64,000 bases of DNA from Lysobacter oculi. Lineage in GTDB: Bacteria; Pseudomonadota; Gammaproteobacteria; Xanthomonadales; Xanthomonadaceae. The position numbers and the translations under genes are program-made. The notes below the pieces were generated by a model that was given only the letters and a program-made list of their open reading frames with translations, did not search any database and was not told the DNA's origin. The DNA is taken from contig NZ_CP029556.1 of the NCBI RefSeq assembly GCF_003293695.1, positions 1,002,001 to 1,066,000 on the forward strand, in the 5' to 3' direction. Below, in pieces: positions 9,133 to 17,245 of the stretch (positions within the stretch are counted from its first letter, which is position 1; every line of letters begins with the position of its first letter).

Positions 9133-9408
9133 TCAGTTTCGCAGATCGGCGTAATCCGGGTGCTTCCGGAGCCAGGCATCGGCGTAGGAACAGGCCGGTT
9201 CAACCCGCAGCCCGTCCGCCCGCGCGTGGTCCATGGCCTGCCGGACCAGGTCGCTGGCGATGCCCCGCCCGCCGATGGCCGACGGCACGATGGTGTGGGT
9301 GATGGTCATGACGCCGCCCTGGCGCTCGTATTCCACATAGGCCTGGTGGCCGTCGACGGTGGTGATGAAGCGCTTATGGGCGCTGTCGTGCTGGATGTCC
9401 GTGCTCAT
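9133..9408 (-). CDS. Small GCN5-like N-acetyltransferase (YidJ/COG2388 type, 91 aa)
   Basis: A short GNAT protein with the acetyl-CoA loop as GGRGIASDLVRQAMDHAR and the C-terminal segment ACSYADAWLRKHPDY, both hallmarks of the COG2388 subgroup. These lack the N-terminal half of ordinary GNATs and usually run 90-100 aa. Substrates are mostly unknown. The start at 9408 is preceded by GGTGGAAAG-like sequence read from the other strand only, so no strong ribosome site is visible. It shares a divergent intergenic region with the 64-aa gene. Confidence 0.85.
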   Translation of the reverse strand: MSTDIQHDSAHKRFITTVDGHQAYVEYERQGGVMTITHTIVPSAIGGRGIASDLVRQAMDHARADGLRVEPACSYADAWLRKHPDYADLRN

Positions 9409-9435
9409 TGGGATGCTCCGGGTGGAAAGGTGACG

Positions 9436-9475
9436 GGTTCTGACGCAATGCGCGGCAGGTTCTGACCCTGTGCGC
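9436..9475 (+). repeat. Two direct repeats 22 bp apart (possible activator sites)
   Basis: GGTTCTGAC-N4-TGCGC occurs at 9436-9453 and again at 9458-9475. The two 18-nt units match at all 14 specified positions and are offset by 22 bp, two helical turns. They lie about 75-115 bp upstream of the sigma-54-like promoter, where enhancer-binding proteins usually bind. They could instead be operators for the divergent acetyltransferase. Confidence 0.6.
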
Positions 9476-9549
9476 AGGTTATAGCCGGCTGGACATGGCC
9501 GATCTGTGAGCGGATTGGCTTTCCACAGGGGGAATGGGATGCCGGAGGT

Positions 9550-9565
9550 TGGCACGCATCCTGCT
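9550..9565 (+). promoter_or_regulatory. Sigma-54 (RpoN) -24/-12 promoter
   Basis: TGGCACGCATCCTGCT matches the consensus TGGCACG-N4-TTGC(A/T) at all positions but one, with the invariant GG and GC at the correct 10-nt separation. The predicted start is near 9576, about 20 nt before the ATG at 9597, leaving room for the AAGGGGA ribosome site. The match is seen in the sequence; use by RpoN is inference. Confidence 0.7.
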
Positions 9566-9596
9566 TTTACCTCCCTACCAGCCAAGGGGAATCCTC

Positions 9597-9791
9597 ATGT
9601 CGAACAACCAGCAGCTTCTCGACCGCCTTTATGCCCTGTCGATGGACGGCGCGCAGGCCGGCGCTGAATTCGTGCAACTCGACGCCCTGATCTACCGCCG
9701 GCTGGAAATGACCTACGCCGACGACGAGGCCTTCGAAGCCCACATCGCCGGCGAGCCGGTCGAGCTGGCCGCCTTCGCGGCCGCCGCCTGA
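9597..9791 (+). CDS. Small hypothetical protein (64 aa) behind a sigma-54 promoter
   Basis: I do not recognise this family. The protein is acidic (many Asp/Glu), probably helical and soluble, with no signal peptide or membrane segment; it ends in an Ala-rich tail. The start at 9597 has AAGGGGA 8 nt upstream, and the codon use matches its neighbours. The frame extends upstream to 9534, but that part covers the promoter. It is transcribed alone, convergent with the rhomboid gene. Sigma-54 control suggests a role in a regulated process such as nitrogen use, motility or surface life, but nothing in the protein says which. Confidence 0.72.
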   Translation: MSNNQQLLDRLYALSMDGAQAGAEFVQLDALIYRRLEMTYADDEAFEAHIAGEPVELAAFAAAA

Positions 9792-9807
9792 GCCATCGAC
9801 GGGCGGC

Positions 9808-10410
9808 TCAGCCGCCCAGTTGCCGCACGAAGCCGGGCAGCACGCCCGGTTGCGTCACCAGCATGAAAAGCACGCCGTAGGCCGCACCGAACAGGTGGGC
9901 ACTGTGGTTGACGCTGTCGCCGCCGCGCTTGTCCATCCAGATCGAATAGGCGACGTAGAGCACGCCGTAAATGATCGCCGGGATCGGCACCGGGATCGGG
10001 AAGATGATCATCTTCGCCCACGGCGCCAGCAGGATGAAGGCGAACAGCACCGCCGACACGCCGCCCGAAGCCCCCAGGCTCCGGTAATGCGCATCGCCGC
10101 GATGCCGCAGGTAGGTGGGCAGGATCGCCATCACGATCGCCGACAGGTAGAAGAACAGGAAGCCGAGCATCCCGCCGATACCGCCTCCGAACACCTGCTC
10201 GACCATCCGCCCGAAGAAGAACAGCGTGATCATGTTGAACAGCAGGTGCTGCCAGTCGGCATGGATGAAGCCGTGCGTGAGCAGGCGGTCAACCTGGCGC
10301 TGGCGGCTGATCGCCGGCGGCCACAGGATCAGCCGGTCCTCCAGCCGCCGGTTGTTGAACGCCAGCCACGAGACCAGCACGGTCACCGCGATGATCGCCA
10401 GCGTCATCAT
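9808..10410 (-). CDS. Rhomboid-family intramembrane serine protease
   Basis: A 200-aa inner-membrane protein with about six membrane segments. The rhomboid catalytic dyad is visible: Ser in GASGGVSA and His in HSAHLFGAAYG. An HGFIHADWQHLLFNM segment (family His and Asn) precedes them. Rhomboids cleave single-pass membrane proteins inside the bilayer; the substrate is unknown. Its ATG overlaps the TGA of the upstream POT transporter gene (ATGA at 10410-10407), so the two are coupled, and loss of translation of the transporter could lower its expression. Confidence 0.93.
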   Translation of the reverse strand: MMTLAIIAVTVLVSWLAFNNRRLEDRLILWPPAISRQRQVDRLLTHGFIHADWQHLLFNMITLFFFGRMVEQVFGGGIGGMLGFLFFYLSAIVMAILPTYLRHRGDAHYRSLGASGGVSAVLFAFILLAPWAKMIIFPIPVPIPAIIYGVLYVAYSIWMDKRGGDSVNHSAHLFGAAYGVLFMLVTQPGVLPGFVRQLGG

Positions 10411-12046
10411 GCGGCGACGCCCGCCGCCCGGTAGTTGTCCTGCATGCGGTAGTTGCGCGCGTAGAGCGCGAACGCCAGCGCCGCGATGAAGGCGAACACC
10501 GCGAAGAAGAACATCAGGAAGGCGTTCTCCGAGAACCCGGTGGCGGCGATCCGCTGCGACATCGACTCATTGCGCACCAGCGCGTTGGTCAGCAGCACCC
10601 ACAGGTTGCCGAAGGTGCTGGTCAGGTACCAGAAAGCCATGATCACGCCCTTCATCGCCGCCGTGGCCTGGCTGTAGGCGAACTCCAGCGCGGTGGCCGA
10701 GACCAGCACCTCGCCGAAGGTCAGCAGCAGGTAGGGCCAGAACTGCGAGGCCAGCGACGTCTGCGCGCCACTGTCCATCTGCAGCTGGATGAAGCCGGCG
10801 ATCACCCAGGCGATACCGGCGAAGGCGATGCCCCAGCCCATGCGGCGCAGCGGCGTGGGGTCGAAGCCCATACGGCGCAGCAGCGGGTACAGCACGATGT
10901 TGTTGAAGGGGATCAGCAGCATGATCAGCAGCGGGTTGAGCGCCTGCATCTGGCCGGCTTCCTTCACCAGGAAGCTGGGCCACCACCAGGCTTCGTGCGG
11001 GACGTGCATGTCCTTGCCCTGCAGCACCCAGGTCGAGGCCTTCTGGTCGAACAGCGACCAGAACGGCGTGGTCAGCGCGAAGATGATCAGGATGCGCAGC
11101 ACCGAGCGCACGCTGTCCACCGATTCATCCGGATGCACGCCGCGGGCGCGGTCAAGCTGCATCGACACGCCGATCCCGCCGAACAGGATCACCGCACCCA
11201 AGGCCAGGCACGCGGTCACCACGAAGCCGAAGTCCTCCGGCCAGAACGACAGCTCGGCGCCGAACAGCAGCGGCAGCGCGATCAGCAGCAGCGCCGCGGC
11301 AATGGCGAAGCCCAGCATCGCCACCCACCAGCCCGGCCTGCCCTGCCCCGGCAACTGGCGGGTCAGCGCGGTCTTCGCCACGTTGTAGAAGGAGTGCGGA
11401 TCCTTGCCCTCGGTCGGCGGCACGCGCACGTATTGCTTCCGGCCCAGCCAGAACAGCAGCGTGGCGATGCCCATCAGGATGCCCGGAATGCCGAACGCCA
11501 CCGACGGCCCGAAGTTGCGCAGGAACAGCGGCATCAACAGGCTGGCGAAGAAGCTGCCGAAGTTGATCGTCCAGTAGAAGAAGTCGAAGACGATCTTGGC
11601 AAGGTGCTTGTTGGACTGGTCGAACTGGTCGCCGACGAAGCTCACCACCAGCGGCTTGATGCCGCCCGAGCCCAGCGCGATCAGGAACAGGCCGGTGTAG
11701 AAGCCGGTGCGATTGGCCTCGAACAGCGCCAGGCAAGCGTGGCCGGCGCAGTAGATCAGCGAGAACCACAGCACCGTGTTGTATTTGCCGAAGAACCGGT
11801 CCGACAGCCAGCCGCCGAGCAGCGGGAAGAAGTACACGCCGATCACGAAGGTGTGGAAGACCTCCTTCGCCATGCCCTGCCGTTCGGATTCGGGCAGGTA
11901 GGCCAGCAGCACGCTGCTCACCAGGAACTGCACCAGGATGTTGCGCATCCCGTAGAAGCTGAAGCGTTCGCACGCCTCGTTGCCCATGATGTAGGGGATC
12001 TGGCGCGGCAGTCGCGCAGTCGCGCGGCGGTCGGGGTCGCGTTCAT
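10407..12046 (-). pseudogene. POT-family proton/oligopeptide symporter, frameshifted by an 8-bp tandem duplication
   Basis: From TGA at 10407 up to 11987 the frame encodes 526 aa of a proton-dependent oligopeptide transporter with about 12-14 membrane segments and the ExxER proton motif (EACERFSFYG) at its start. The natural start is the ATG at 12046 with AGGAG 9 nt upstream, but it is out of frame because CGCGACTG is repeated in tandem (12009-12024). Removing one copy gives MNATPTAARLPRQIPYIMG running straight into NEACERF, the family N terminus. As it stands translation from 12046 stops early; a fallback ATG at 11987 lacks a ribosome site but keeps the ExxER motif, so some function may survive. 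The downstream rhomboid overlaps by 4 bp. Confidence 0.85.
12009..12024 (-). repeat. 8-bp tandem duplication in the POT transporter start region
   Basis: On the plus strand CAGTCGCG occurs twice head to tail (12009-12016, 12017-12024); period-8 identity extends over 12008-12025. The extra copy shifts the frame by +2 relative to the start codon. Confidence 0.95.
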
Positions 12047-12097
12047 CGGGCGGCTCCTGGTCGGGTCAATGGGTCGATGGGGAATGGCGAAGCGGGC

Positions 12098-12742
12098 TCA
12101 GCGCCACTCTTCGAGGCCTTCGCGTGCATAGGTTTCGGCGAAGGCCGGGCGCGCCTTCATCCGCCGGGCCAGCTCGCCCAGATGCGGCCAGCTGTCACCA
12201 GGCTTCGGCATGCCGCGCGACCAGCGCAGCAGCATGGTCAGGTAGATGTCGGCCGCCGAAGGCGCATCGCCCAGAAGATAGGGGCCGTGCGCGGCGAGGT
12301 GGTCGTCGAGCCGCTGCCAGGCGGCCTCGATGCGCGGCGCGGTGTGCGCATGCACGGCCTCGCGCTGGGACTCGCCGGCCGGTTCCTGCGGGTACCACCA
12401 CAACCGGAACAAGGGCTGCACCGCGTTGGCGAGGTGGAACATCCACTGGGTGTAGTCGGCGCGCTTCGGGTCGTCGATGGCGGGTGCGAGGCGATGCGCG
12501 CGGTCGGCATCGGCCAGGGTCATCAGCAGCGCGGCGGCCTCGAAACGCGGCACGCCGCCGGTCACCAGGGTCGGGACCACGCCATTCGGGTTGAGCGCGA
12601 GGTATTCCGGCGCCTTCTGCTGGCCGGACTTCGTATCGACCAGCGCCAGCCGGTGCGGGCGGTCCAGCTCGATGAGCAGCCAATGCACCGCGAAACTGGC
12701 CGCGCCCGGGGAGTAATAAAGCGTGTCGTCGTTCATCTGCAT
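12098..12742 (-). CDS. Glutathione S-transferase family protein
   Basis: A 214-aa cytosolic protein with an N-terminal thioredoxin-like domain (residues 1-80; YYSPGAASFAVHWLL with the Ser/Tyr active-site region, then NPNGVVPTL containing the cis-Pro, and EAAALLMTLAD) and a C-terminal helical domain with GDAPSAADIYLTMLL. It resembles the beta/GstA-like bacterial class, which conjugate or reduce with glutathione. Two starts are possible (12742 and 12736); neither has a strong ribosome site. It precedes the transporter gene by 50 nt on the same strand. Confidence 0.88.
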   Translation of the reverse strand: MQMNDDTLYYSPGAASFAVHWLLIELDRPHRLALVDTKSGQQKAPEYLALNPNGVVPTLVTGGVPRFEAAALLMTLADADRAHRLAPAIDDPKRADYTQWMFHLANAVQPLFRLWWYPQEPAGESQREAVHAHTAPRIEAAWQRLDDHLAAHGPYLLGDAPSAADIYLTMLLRWSRGMPKPGDSWPHLGELARRMKARPAFAETYAREGLEEWR

Positions 12743-12829
12743 GGGTCACATGATGGCATGACCTTCGGGCCCCCTTCCCCATGGCCCGGCGCGGCTACCA
12801 TCGGGCTTTCGTCACCGCAGGTGCATGAC

Positions 12830-14623
12830 ATGGCGCAATCCGCCCGCTCCGTCCCGCTCATCCTCGCCGTCGGCCTGGCGCTCGCGGGCCTGTCCGCGCA
12901 GGCCGCGCCACCCTCCAAGGGCGCGCTGACCACGCTCTCGGAACGCAGCGGCTTCCAGAAGACCGGGCGCTACGACGAAGTGATCGCGCTCTGCGGCGCC
13001 TTCGCCAAGGCCTACCCTGCATCGGTCAGCTGCTTCGACTTCGGCACCACGCCGGAAGGCCGGCCGATGAAGGCGCTGGCGGTGTCGACGTCCGGCGCGC
13101 TGACCCCGGCGGCGGCCAAGGCCAAGGGTTTGCCGGTGGTGCTGGTGCAGGGCGGCATCCATGCGGGCGAGATCGACGGCAAGGACGCGGTGTTCTGGTT
13201 GCTGCGCGAACTGCTGGCCGGCCAGGTCGCGAAGGGCGCGCTGGATCGCCAGGTGCTGGTCTTCGTGCCGGTGTTCAACGTGGACGGCCACGAGAACTTC
13301 CGCGCCTGGAACCGCCCCAACCAGCGCGGGCCGGAGGAAATGGGCTTCCGCACCACCGCCCAGCGCTACAACCTCAACCGCGATTACGTGAAGGCGGACG
13401 CGCCGGAAATGCAGGCGATGCTGCGGCTGGTCAACGCCTGGGACCCGCTGGTGGCGATGGACCTGCACGTCACCGACGGCGCCAAGTTCCAGCACGATGT
13501 CTCGATCACCGCGCAGCCGGTGAACAGCGGCGATGCCGGGCTGCAGCAGGCCGGGCGCGCACTGCGCGACGGCATCCTCACCCGGCTCACCGCGCAGGGT
13601 TCGATGCCGGTGCCGTTCTACCCGAGCTTCGTGGAAGAGGACGACCCGGCTTCCGGCTTCTCCGAAGGCGTGTCCACGCCGCGCTTCTCGCACGGCTATT
13701 TCGTGCTGCGCAACCGCATCGGCATCCTGGTCGAGACCCACAGCTGGCGCACCTATCCCGAGCGCGTCCGCACCACCCGCAACACCGTGCTCGACCTGCT
13801 GGAGCTGGTCGCGGCCCACGGCGGCGACTGGTCGGCCACCGCGAAGGCGGCGGACCTGCGCGCGGCCAAGCTCGCCGGGCAGCCGGTGCCACTGGCCTGG
13901 AAGGTGTTGGACGATGCCCGCACCATCGATTTCCAGGGCTATGCCTACACCCGCACGCCGTCGGCGATTTCCGGCGCGTTGATGACGCGCTACGACGAAA
14001 CGAAGCCGCAGGTGTGGAGGATTCCGCTGCGCGACCAGGTGGCCCCGGCCCTGCAGGTGAAGGCGCCGGGCGCGGGCTATCTGGTGCCGGTGGCATGGGC
14101 GCCCTACGTCGCGCCGAAGCTGCAGGTGCATGGCATCGAATACCGCACGCTGCGAGGGCCGCTGAAGGATGTGGCGGCTGAGACCTTCCGCGCCACCTCC
14201 GCCAGGTTCTCGCCGGCTTCGGTCGAAGGCCACCAACGCGTGGCGCTGGAAGGCGCATGGCAGCCGGAGCGGCGCGACCTGCTGGCCGGCGCGTTGTTCG
14301 TGCCGATCGCGCAGCCGAAGGCGCGGCTGGTGATGAACCTGCTGGAACCGCAGGCGCCGGATGCCATCGCCGGTTGGGGCGAAATGAACAACGCCTTCGA
14401 GCAGAAGGAATACATGGAGGACTACGTCGCCGAGGAGCAGGCCGAAGCGATGCTCGCGCGTGATCCGGCGCTGAAGGCCGCCTTCGACAAGCGCCTGCGC
14501 GAGGACGCCGACTTCGCCAAATCCCCCGCCGACCGGCTGGACTTCTTCTATCGCCTGCACCCGGCCTACGACCGCGATTACCTGCGCTATCCGGTCATCC
14601 GCGTCGAACGCGCGCCGGACTGA
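12830..14623 (+). CDS. Secreted M14-family zinc carboxypeptidase
   Basis: A 597-aa protein with a 25-residue signal peptide ending QAA and an M14 catalytic domain over the first half. Zinc ligands are His and Glu in GGIHAGEIDGKD and the His in MDLHVTDG; the catalytic Glu is expected in ILVETHSW. M14 enzymes release C-terminal residues from peptides, here probably in the periplasm or outside the cell. The C-terminal 200 residues are a separate region without a family I recognise. Start ATG at 12830; the transcript is divergent from the GST gene. Confidence 0.88.
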   Translation: MAQSARSVPLILAVGLALAGLSAQAAPPSKGALTTLSERSGFQKTGRYDEVIALCGAFAKAYPASVSCFDFGTTPEGRPMKALAVSTSGALTPAAAKAKGLPVVLVQGGIHAGEIDGKDAVFWLLRELLAGQVAKGALDRQVLVFVPVFNVDGHENFRAWNRPNQRGPEEMGFRTTAQRYNLNRDYVKADAPEMQAMLRLVNAWDPLVAMDLHVTDGAKFQHDVSITAQPVNSGDAGLQQAGRALRDGILTRLTAQGSMPVPFYPSFVEEDDPASGFSEGVSTPRFSHGYFVLRNRIGILVETHSWRTYPERVRTTRNTVLDLLELVAAHGGDWSATAKAADLRAAKLAGQPVPLAWKVLDDARTIDFQGYAYTRTPSAISGALMTRYDETKPQVWRIPLRDQVAPALQVKAPGAGYLVPVAWAPYVAPKLQVHGIEYRTLRGPLKDVAAETFRATSARFSPASVEGHQRVALEGAWQPERRDLLAGALFVPIAQPKARLVMNLLEPQAPDAIAGWGEMNNAFEQKEYMEDYVAEEQAEAMLARDPALKAAFDKRLREDADFAKSPADRLDFFYRLHPAYDRDYLRYPVIRVERAPD

Positions 14624-14628
14624 GCACC

Positions 14629-15264
14629 TCAGCAGTTTTCGTATTTCCAGTTGCGGCGCTTGCCCTCGCCCAGCCACTCGATGGCCTGGGCGATGCGGCG
14701 TTCGCGGGTGTCGTCGCGCATGGCCTCGTTGATCCAGTCGATGTATTCGCGGCGCTGGCCCGGCGGGAAGGCTTCGAAATGCTTGCGGGCGACGGGATGG
14801 GCCTTCAGCGCGGCGGCGAATCCGGGCGGCGGGACGGCTTCGGGCCTGGCCGTTCGCGCGGGCCTCGGCCTGGCTGACGCGGTGCCGGCCGCGGCTTCAT
14901 CGATCAACTGCATCGCGCGCCTGATATGCGACTTCAACAGCGCGGGCTTGGGGATGTCGGCGGCGGTGCGCAGCTTGCCGTAGCTGCCCATGCCGGTGCG
15001 GGCTGCCGATGCCGCCTCGCCCAGCACCTCGGCGTGCTGCCAGTAGCCGAACGACATGTGCTGCTTGAAGGCCGCCATGCCGCACAGGATCTTGCCGCGA
15101 TAGAGGAAGGTCGGCATCCCCCATTTGATCGCTTCCTCGGCCTGCGGGCAGGCGCGGTGCACGGCGTCGCGCAGGGCGGCGAGCATGGGCCGGAAATCGG
15201 GGTTGGCCGCATCCAGATAGGCATCGATGGCCGGGATGCGTTCGGGTGGAAGTTTGGATGTCAT
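14629..15264 (-). CDS. DUF1801 / YdeI-like protein
   Basis: A 211-aa soluble protein. The N-terminal half is a DUF1801 domain (AIKWGMPTFLYRGKILCGMAAFKQHMSFGYW); the C-terminal part resembles the YdeI/OmpD-associated tail (FAAALKAHPVARKHFEAFPPGQ, then the Arg-rich RRIAQAIEWLGEGKRRNWKY). The halves are joined by a Pro/Arg/Ala linker. E. coli-type YdeI relatives have been linked to antimicrobial peptide or bacteriocin tolerance, but the biochemical role is unknown. The ATG at 15264 is the first that keeps the family start. Confidence 0.82.
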   Translation of the reverse strand: MTSKLPPERIPAIDAYLDAANPDFRPMLAALRDAVHRACPQAEEAIKWGMPTFLYRGKILCGMAAFKQHMSFGYWQHAEVLGEAASAARTGMGSYGKLRTAADIPKPALLKSHIRRAMQLIDEAAAGTASARPRPARTARPEAVPPPGFAAALKAHPVARKHFEAFPPGQRREYIDWINEAMRDDTRERRIAQAIEWLGEGKRRNWKYENC

Positions 15265-15463
15265 ATCTCCGACCTCAGCTCGAATGGAACCCTGCCCGCG
15301 ATCACGAGGGCCGACCGGGGCATCCCCCACGACCCTCGACAACCCGACGGCCATCATGCCAAAGGGCGCGTCGGCAACGGCAGCAACCCGACAGCGATCC
15401 GCGAACACGCCCTGCTGTCCGGGCGCTGACCACAGCACCGCGCAGCTGACCTAGACTTTGCCG

Positions 15464-15909
15464 ATGCGCAGGAATCCTTGGTTACTCCCCTTGCTGCTGT
15501 TGGCGGGCCTGGCCCTGTCGTGGTGGCTGAACCGGGCCGGTCATTCCGGCTCCGACACACCGCTGCCCGCACCCGCCGGCCAGCAGGCCCCCGCGTCGCG
15601 CAACGAGGCGCCGCAACCGCGTGTCTCCCGCGATGCCCGGCTGCCGCGCGAAGCGCTGGACACCATCGCCCTGATCCAGCGTGGCGGCCCGTTCCCGCAC
15701 CGGCAGGACGGCGCGACCTTCGGCAACCGCGAAGGCCGGCTGCCGCGCCAGCCGCGTGGCTGGTACCGCGAATACACCGTGGACACGACACGCCCGGCCT
15801 CTCGCATCGCGGCGCGCGCCGCATCGTCACCGGCGGCAACCCGCCGCGCGAGTGGTATTACACCGACGACCATTACGACAGCTTCCGCCGCATCGAGGTG
15901 CAGCCATGA
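15464..15909 (+). pseudogene. Barnase/RNase N1-type ribonuclease frameshifted by a 5-bp tandem duplication
   Basis: The first part, from ATG 15464, encodes an N-terminal hydrophobic export or anchor segment (residues 6-23) and the guanyl-specific RNase core: LPREALDTIALI, GGPFPHRQDG, FGNRE, LPRQPRGWYREYTVDT with the catalytic Glu. The frame then breaks at GACACGACACG (15782-15792). Deleting one 5-bp copy restores TPGLSHRGARRIVTGGNPP and YYTDDHYDSFRRI, which hold the catalytic Arg and His, ending at TGA 15907-15909. The repaired protein is 146 aa, normal for the family. As sequenced the product lacks Arg and His and runs on through the barstar gene in another frame, so it should be inactive. 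The stop overlaps the barstar ATG (ATGA). Confidence 0.87.
15782..15792 (+). repeat. 5-bp tandem duplication (GACAC)2 in the RNase gene
   Basis: GACAC occurs twice in tandem plus one base (11 nt of period-5 identity). The extra copy shifts the frame by +2 right after the catalytic Glu region of the ribonuclease. Confidence 0.93.
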
Positions 15910-16367
15910 GCGACAACGAGCAGCACCCGCTCGATCTGCGCGACCCGCGCCAGGCCGGCGTCTATCGCGTGATGCGTGCCGATGTCGTGCCGTTGATGGC
16001 GCTGGCGCAGGACGAGTTCGTGGCCATCCACGACATCGACTTGCATGGCATCGACGACAAGCCGACGCTGCTGGCGCGGATCGGCGAGGCGCTGCAGTTT
16101 CCGGCCGGCTGGGGCGGCAACTGGGATGCGCTGGCCGATGCGCTCAACGACCTGTCATGGCTGGGCGAATCGACGCCGCGCCTGCTGGTCTGGCGCGGCA
16201 TGGACCAGCTGCATGCGCGTGCGCCGGAACTCGAATCCACCCTCTGCGACATTCTTGAAGAAGCCAGCGCGCGTTGGGCCGCCGACGGCGTGGCGATGTG
16301 GTCGCTGCTGAGCCTGGCGCACATCCCCGACGAAGACCAGGACGAAGACGACGCATCATCCGGATAA
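15906..16367 (+). CDS. Barstar-family ribonuclease inhibitor
   Basis: A 153-aa cytosolic protein. The barstar core is clear: IHDIDLHGIDDKPTLLARIGEALQFPAGWGGNWDALADALNDL, where the Trp/Asp-rich WGGNWDAL loop and following Asp plug the RNase active site. Barstar binds barnase-type RNases and protects the producer. An acidic tail (DEDQDEDD) extends beyond the usual 90-aa fold. The ATG overlaps the stop of the RNase gene, so the two were coupled; here the inhibitor is intact while the RNase is broken. Confidence 0.92.
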   Translation: MSDNEQHPLDLRDPRQAGVYRVMRADVVPLMALAQDEFVAIHDIDLHGIDDKPTLLARIGEALQFPAGWGGNWDALADALNDLSWLGESTPRLLVWRGMDQLHARAPELESTLCDILEEASARWAADGVAMWSLLSLAHIPDEDQDEDDASSG

Positions 16368-16391
16368 GCATCGAAGGAATGCAGATGCGAA

Positions 16392-16419
16392 GAAGCCGGC
16401 ACAAGCCGGCTTCCCCATT
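16392..16419. terminator. Terminator between the convergent barstar and lipoprotein genes
   Basis: GAAGCCGGC (16392-16400), loop ACAA, GCCGGCTTC (16405-16413), followed by CCCATTTT. The 9-bp stem is perfect and lies between convergent stops, so it may serve both strands. Confidence 0.7.
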
Positions 16420-16441
16420 TTCCAACTGATGAAAGTGCCGG

Positions 16442-17137
16442 TCAGCGCTCGCGCACGCTGGTGTCGACGATGATGCGCTGGGCCAGATACTCGCCATTGC
16501 CGACGGCGCGGCCTTCGATGCGGATCACATCGCCACGTTCCAGCTGGGACACCTGATAACGCTGGCCGCGGTATTCGACCACGGTGTACTGGTCGTAGCG
16601 CACGCGGTCATTGCTGCCGCTGTAACCGCCACGCGTGAAGTTGATGACCTGGTTGCGGGTGTCGATGTAGGTCACCGCGCCACCCAGCGTGTTGCCGTAG
16701 ACCGGCGAACCGCCGCCGCGCACGTCCTGCAGCACTTCGATGCTGCGCGCCCACCAGCGCCCGCTGGACTGCACGGCTTCCACGCGGATGCGGTCGCCGT
16801 TCTCCAGTCCGTTCGGTGCCACCTGCCGGCCCTGGTAGGACGCGACGGTGTTGCGGTCGTAATACATTTCGATGCGGCCACCACTGCTGCCATAGCCGCC
16901 ATCGCTGCGCAGCATGAAGCGTGCGTTGGCGTGGTCCACGCCATCCACGTTGCCGGTGATCGCCTGCCCGTAGCCGGGCTGCGAAGGCGGATAGCCCTGC
17001 CCCGGATACTGGCCGCCCGGATAGCCACCGCTGCCACCGGGATATCCGCCCAGCCCACCGACGCTCATGCAGCCGGACAATGAAAGCGCGGCAGCCAGCG
17101 CGGCCACGGCGGAAAGTGAAGTGCGCAGACGGGTCAT
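16442..17137 (-). CDS. Lipoprotein with two OB-like repeats and a Gly/Pro/Tyr-rich linker
   Basis: A 231-aa protein starting at 17137 (AGGAG 6 nt upstream) with lipobox LSGC (Cys near 23), then a YPGG/QYPGQGYPP-type low-complexity linker. After it come two related beta-rich units: one running from ITGNVDGVD through YYDRNTVASYQG to ENGDRIRVEAV, and one from VTYIDTRNQ through RYDQYTVVEYRG to ERGDVIRIEGR. The shared pattern Y-D-x-x-T-V-x-x-Y-x-G, then GD-x-I-R, marks an internal duplication resembling DUF5666-type OB folds. Probably periplasmic; function unknown. No partner gene adjacent. Confidence 0.75.
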   Translation of the reverse strand: MTRLRTSLSAVAALAAALSLSGCMSVGGLGGYPGGSGGYPGGQYPGQGYPPSQPGYGQAITGNVDGVDHANARFMLRSDGGYGSSGGRIEMYYDRNTVASYQGRQVAPNGLENGDRIRVEAVQSSGRWWARSIEVLQDVRGGGSPVYGNTLGGAVTYIDTRNQVINFTRGGYSGSNDRVRYDQYTVVEYRGQRYQVSQLERGDVIRIEGRAVGNGEYLAQRIIVDTSVRER

Positions 17138-17245
17138 GGCGTTCTCCTGTCGAGGGATGCGGCCATCTGGCCACCGCCCCGGTGAACGACAGGTCAGCGG
17201 CCGCATGAACCGCGTCGACCGGTTCAGCTTGACGCGGACCTCAGC

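Noticed and set aside
15464..16258. Continuous 266-codon plus-strand frame running through the RNase and barstar genes
   Set aside because: After the 5-bp duplication the frame encodes unrelated Arg/Ala-rich sequence; the family motifs continue in the shifted frame.
8675..16413. Terminator hairpins GAAGCC(C)GGC...GCC(G)GGCTTC at two places as members of a REP-type repeat family
   Set aside because: Both lie right after gene stops and fit ordinary terminators; two similar GC-rich stems are not enough for a repeat family.
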